Shown here: piece after piece, positions 6,223 to 8,116 of the stretch
Layout of the letters: each line of letters begins with the position of its first letter
How positions within the stretch are numbered: position 1 is the stretch's first letter
Assembly: GCA_009785715.1 (NCBI GenBank)
Contig: WQVT01000085.1
Location: 1-8,116, forward strand
Direction of reading: 5' to 3'
Source: Acidimicrobiaceae bacterium
Lineage (GTDB): Bacteria > Actinomycetota > Acidimicrobiia > Acidimicrobiales > Palsa-688
DNA: 8,116 nucleotides
The notes under the pieces: generated by a model
The model's input: only the letters and a program-made list of their open reading frames with translations
Told to the model about the DNA's origin: nothing
The model's database searches: none
Made by a program: the position numbers and the translations under genes

Positions 6223-7189
6223 AGCGAACCCTCGGATCCAAGAAGGCGTAGGTCAGGTCGGTCAGCAGGCTGGTGACGACCACCGCCAGGGCGATGATCA
6301 CCACCACCGCCTCGGCGGTCGTGACGTCCTGCAGCGAGATGGCGGTGATCATGGCCTGGCCGACCCCCGGGACCCCGAAGATCTCTTCGATCAGGACGGT
6401 GCCCCCCATCAGCACTCCAAGGTTCAGTCCGACCAGCGTGATCAGACTGAACAGGGAGTTGCGCAGCGCGTGCACCGTGAGGATGCGCCGGCGTGAGAGT
6501 CCCTTCGACCGGGCCGTGACGATGTAGTCCTGCCCGTACATCTGGTCGATCAGGTCGGCTCGCAGGACGCGCAGGAAGGTGGCGAAAAGCGGGAGCGCGA
6601 GGGCGGCGACCGGCAGAATCATCGTTCTCAGGTTCCGCCAGATTCCGTGACTGAGGGGCACGAATCCGAGAGCGGGAAGCCAATGGAGACGCACGGCGAA
6701 GATCAGGATAAGCACCAGCCCGAACACGAAATTGGGCATCGCCAGCCCGGCGACCGAGAGATAGGTCGCGAACCGGTCAACGATGCCATTGGGTCGGCTC
6801 GCACCGAGGATCGCAATAGGAACACAGAGAAGAAGCGCCACGGCGAGCGCGAGGATCACCAATTCGACCGTGACCGGAATCCTCGACGCAAGCGCATGGC
6901 TCACGGGTTGGCCACTCGACAGGGAATTCCCCAGATTCCCGGTCGCGGCCCTGCTCAACCAGTGCCAATAGCGGACCAGGAACGGCTCGTTCAGATGGAG
7001 TTCCAGCCTGATCTGGTTGATCCGTTCCTGTGTCGCGTTCGGCCCGGCCAGGGCAATGGCCGCCCCGCCGGGCAGGAGGTTCATCAACGCGAAGGTCATG
7101 AACGTCACGCCCAACATGACCACGACGACCTGTCCCAACCGGCGAACGACGGCCTGGGCGATAGCCGAGTTCATGATCCTGGTCAGCAC
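6203..7189 (-). CDS. DppB/OppB-type ABC transporter permease
   Basis: This 328-residue inner-membrane protein is the other pore subunit. It begins with a membrane segment at about 19-40 ending in MNLLPGG (36-42), followed by the long extracellular region typical of DppB (about 41-104, with GPNATQERI at 49-57 and GNLGNSLSSGQPV at 84-96). Other hydrophobic segments lie at about 107-130, 143-167, 187-207, 246-265 and 292-312. The EAA loop facing the ATPases is DYIVTARSKGLSRRRILTVH (221-240) with ALRNS (241-245). FGVPGVGQ (271-278) and the C-terminal DLTYAFLDPRVRY (311-323) are family signatures. The start is a GTG at 7189 with GGGAGGGG 9 nt upstream; an ATG five codons later (7174) has no comparable site but remains possible. 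It is the first gene of the importer operon and follows a 236-bp gap with a candidate promoter. Confidence 0.94.
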   Translation of the reverse strand: MLTRIMNSAIAQAVVRRLGQVVVVMLGVTFMTFALMNLLPGGAAIALAGPNATQERINQIRLELHLNEPFLVRYWHWLSRAATGNLGNSLSSGQPVSHALASRIPVTVELVILALAVALLLCVPIAILGASRPNGIVDRFATYLSVAGLAMPNFVFGLVLILIFAVRLHWLPALGFVPLSHGIWRNLRTMILPVAALALPLFATFLRVLRADLIDQMYGQDYIVTARSKGLSRRRILTVHALRNSLFSLITLVGLNLGVLMGGTVLIEEIFGVPGVGQAMITAISLQDVTTAEAVVVIIALAVVVTSLLTDLTYAFLDPRVRYGSDSR

Positions 7190-7198
7190 CAGCGACTA

Positions 7199-7206
7199 CC
7201 CCTCCC
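7199..7206 (-). promoter_or_regulatory. Ribosome binding site of the DppB-type permease gene
   Basis: The minus strand reads GGGAGGGG, 9 nt before the GTG at 7189. The same 8-mer occurs twice more in the leader, at 7258-7265 and 7318-7325. Its position supports the GTG start over the ATG at 7174. Confidence 0.65.
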
Positions 7207-7325
7207 AGCTGCAGCCGAACTGTCCCCGGTGAGAAGGGAAAAGGGATTGGGTACTGGCCCCTCCCCTACCGGAATGACCTACACGTATACGCGCGCTCTC
7301 TGCTGGACGGCCGGCCTCCCCTCCC
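7199..7325 (-). repeat. Three GGGAGGGG copies spaced 59 and 60 nt in the leader
   Basis: On the minus strand GGGAGGGG lies at 7325-7318, 7265-7258 and 7206-7199. Only the last is followed by a gene start; no ATG, GTG or TTG reading frame of useful length follows the first two at ribosome-binding distance. The rest of the leader holds an 8-bp palindrome CGTATACG (7284-7291) and GGCCGGCC (7309-7316). The copies could be decoy anti-anti-Shine-Dalgarno elements that pair with a C-rich strand, protein-binding sites, or coincidence of purine-rich sequence. Confidence 0.4.
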
Positions 7326-7329
7326 GGTT

Positions 7330-7354
7330 CCTGCTAGTGAAAAAGTGTAGCAGG
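7330..7354. promoter_or_regulatory. Candidate operator: 7-bp inverted repeat over the -10 box
   Basis: CCTGCTA (7330-7336), an 11-bp centre (GTGAAAAAGTG) and TAGCAGG (7348-7354) make a perfect dyad of 25 bp. It covers the proposed -10 element (7344-7349) and the likely transcription start. That placement and size suit a dimeric repressor, but no regulator gene is present in the window and the family cannot be named. As RNA only the part downstream of the start would be transcribed, so a terminator role is unlikely for the importer promoter. Confidence 0.5.
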
Positions 7355-7374
7355 TTGCTCGAACACTGAGTCAA
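7344..7374 (-). promoter_or_regulatory. Candidate sigma70-like promoter of the importer operon
   Basis: On the minus strand TTGACT (7374-7369, 5 of 6 to consensus) and TACACT (7349-7344, 4 of 6) are separated by 19 nt. The -10 is preceded by TGC, an extended -10 feature that would help with the long spacer. The patch is the most AT-rich stretch between the DUF35 gene and the importer. Transcription would begin near 7337 and leave a leader of about 147 nt before the GTG at 7189. Position relative to the permease gene is right; the assignment is by eye. Confidence 0.5.
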
Positions 7375-7425
7375 GGAGTCGACAATTCTCCTCGACGTAA
7401 TACCCCAACCTGTGTGGCGCCGTTT

Positions 7426-7881
7426 CTAGGCGAGACGGAAGCGCGGCAGGGCAGCCCCCTCACCCGCCCGGTGGAAGACCACCTGGACCGGGTGGCCGAT
7501 GGTCAGGTCGTCGAGGGCAGAGTCGACGATGTTGGTCATCACCCTCGGCCCCTCGTCGAGCTCGACGTAGGCCAGGACGTAGGGCGACTCCGAGGCGAAG
7601 CGCCCGGCCCCCCGCCGCACCACGGAGAACGAGTAGATGGTGCCCCGGCCCGACACCTGCTCCCACACGGTGTCGTCGCTGTGGCAGAACGGGCAGATCG
7701 GGCGGGGGTACCAGATCGGCTCGCCGCAGGTCCGGCAGCGGCGCATCAGGAGCCTCCCCTCGAGTGTGGCGTCCCAGAACGCCCGGGTCTCGGGGGTGAT
7801 CGGCGGTTCCGGCGCCACGAGAGAGGGGTTGTCGACCACCTCGGCAGGTGGGAAGGACGGGGCCGGCGGCGTCGTGCTCAT
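7426..7881 (-). CDS. Zn-ribbon/OB-fold (DUF35-type) thiolase partner protein
   Basis: This 151-residue soluble protein belongs to the DUF35 group that forms complexes with thiolase-like enzymes in acyl-CoA metabolism. After a Pro-rich lead of about 30 residues and a helix (TPETRAFWDATLEGRLLMRRC), a rubredoxin-like zinc ribbon has Cys49, Cys52, Cys63 and Cys66 (CRTC ... CPFC). The OB-fold follows: VWEQVSGRGTIYSFSVVRR (72-90), PYVLAYVELDEGPRVMTNIVD (100-120, read as PYVLAYVELDE then GPRVMTNIVD), and GHPVQVVF (129-136). In studied family members the OB-fold helps to channel or bind CoA esters and the protein stabilises its thiolase or aldolase partner. Its ATG (7881-7879) overlaps the TGA of the upstream thiolase-like gene as ATGA, so the two are translationally coupled, which strongly supports a complex. 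It ends in TAG at 7426. The reaction of the complex is not shown by this part alone. Confidence 0.9.
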   Translation of the reverse strand: MSTTPPAPSFPPAEVVDNPSLVAPEPPITPETRAFWDATLEGRLLMRRCRTCGEPIWYPRPICPFCHSDDTVWEQVSGRGTIYSFSVVRRGAGRFASESPYVLAYVELDEGPRVMTNIVDSALDDLTIGHPVQVVFHRAGEGAALPRFRLA

Positions 7882-8116
7882 GCGTCGGCCCGCCCGAGGA
7901 TCAGTGTGGCGCCACGCATGCGGGAGCCGAGGTCTCCGCCGTTGCCGTGCGCGAGGGCGATCTCGCAGTCAGGGACCTGGACCTCGGGATTCGCCTCTCC
8001 CCGAAGCTGACGAACGGCCTCGATGATCTTGGTCATGCCTCCCCGGTTGGCCGGGTGGTTGTTGCACAACCCCCCGCCGTCGGTGTTCCACGGCAGCCGC
8101 CCGTCCGGGGCGACCA
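7878..8116 (-). CDS. Thiolase-like protein, C-terminal 78 residues (partial at window edge)
   Basis: The frame enters from the right edge (first full codon at 8114-8112) and ends in TGA at 7880-7878. It reads PWNTDGGGLCNNHPANRGG, then MTKIIEAVRQLRGEA and ALAHGNGGDLGSRMRGATLILGR. This is the C-terminal lobe of the thiolase superfamily, of the lipid-transfer/acetyl-CoA acetyltransferase-like branch that is encoded next to DUF35 proteins. The family His is kept (NNHPANRGG, where classical thiolases have GHPxGxxG), but the late catalytic Cys of classical thiolases (in a CxGxG motif) is not present; HGNGG stands at that position. Members of this branch include retro-aldolases of steroid side-chain breakdown as well as thiolases, so the reaction cannot be stated. 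The N-terminal half with the first catalytic residue is outside the window. Confidence 0.88.
   Translation of the reverse strand, partial: VAPDGRLPWNTDGGGLCNNHPANRGGMTKIIEAVRQLRGEANPEVQVPDCEIALAHGNGGDLGSRMRGATLILGRADA

Larger units (their letters stand above)
7190..7425. other. Intergenic region between the DUF35 gene and the importer operon
   Basis: This 236-bp gap carries no gene. From right to left it has about 50 bp after the DUF35 stop with a weak 7-bp stem (7372-7394, one G-U pair, no T-tract), then the candidate promoter and operator, then a G-rich leader with three GGGAGGGG copies. No intrinsic terminator was found, so some read-through from the thiolase/DUF35 transcript into the importer genes cannot be excluded. 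Confidence 0.6.

Noticed and set aside
7190..7337. Leader peptide or riboswitch in the importer leader
   Set aside because: No start codon follows the two upstream GGGAGGGG copies at ribosome-binding distance, and no known riboswitch core was recognised.
7372..7394. Possible terminator after the DUF35 gene
   Set aside because: The stem is only 7 bp with a G-U pair, the 9-nt loop is long, no T-tract follows, and one arm overlaps the candidate -35 box.

Overview
The window is GC-rich bacterial DNA with strong G/C preference at third codon positions, so every real gene casts long shadow ORFs on the other strand. The gene types suggest an actinobacterium-like organism (for example an acidimicrobial lineage): a thiolase-like protein coupled to a Zn-ribbon/OB-fold (DUF35) partner, a fused CoA-transferase, and a Dpp/Opp-type importer. 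Nothing in the window settles the phylum. All complete genes lie on the minus strand; only a partial gene at the far left is on the plus strand.

Read in the direction of transcription (right to left): (1) the last 78 residues of a thiolase-like protein enter from the right edge (8116-7878) and overlap by ATGA a DUF35-type Zn-ribbon/OB-fold protein (7881-7426). (2) A 236-bp gap (7190-7425) contains a candidate sigma70-like promoter whose -10 box sits in a perfect 7-bp inverted repeat, followed by a leader of about 150 nt. (3) A five-gene ABC importer follows: DppB-type permease (7189-6203), DppC-type permease (6222-5344, overlapping by 20 bp), extracytoplasmic solute-binding protein (5262-3691), DppD/OppD-type ATPase (3669-2635) and DppF/OppF-type ATPase (2632-1553). 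Spacing is -20, 81, 21 and 2 bp, which fits one operon. (4) After a 46-bp gap lies a fused alpha-beta family I CoA-transferase (1506-133), probably the last gene of the same transcript. (5) Its stop codon meets, head-on, the stop codon of a plus-strand gene whose 40 C-terminal residues occupy 1-123. Both TGA codons lie in the arms of one small palindrome.

The transporter is complete: binding protein, two permeases, two ATPases. It is bracketed by acyl-CoA enzymes, with thiolase/DUF35 upstream and CoA-transferase downstream. The simplest reading is import of a solute that is activated to a CoA thioester inside the cell and then degraded. The sequence does not name the substrate; Dpp/Opp-family importers carry peptides but also non-peptide solutes, and here a carboxylate is plausible by context only.

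No RNA genes, CRISPR arrays, insertion sequences or convincing intrinsic terminators were seen. The unusual points are the regulatory architecture at 7199-7374, a 12-bp tandem repeat directly upstream of the binding-protein gene, the apparent absence of a lipoprotein signal on the binding protein, and the association of the importer with CoA chemistry.
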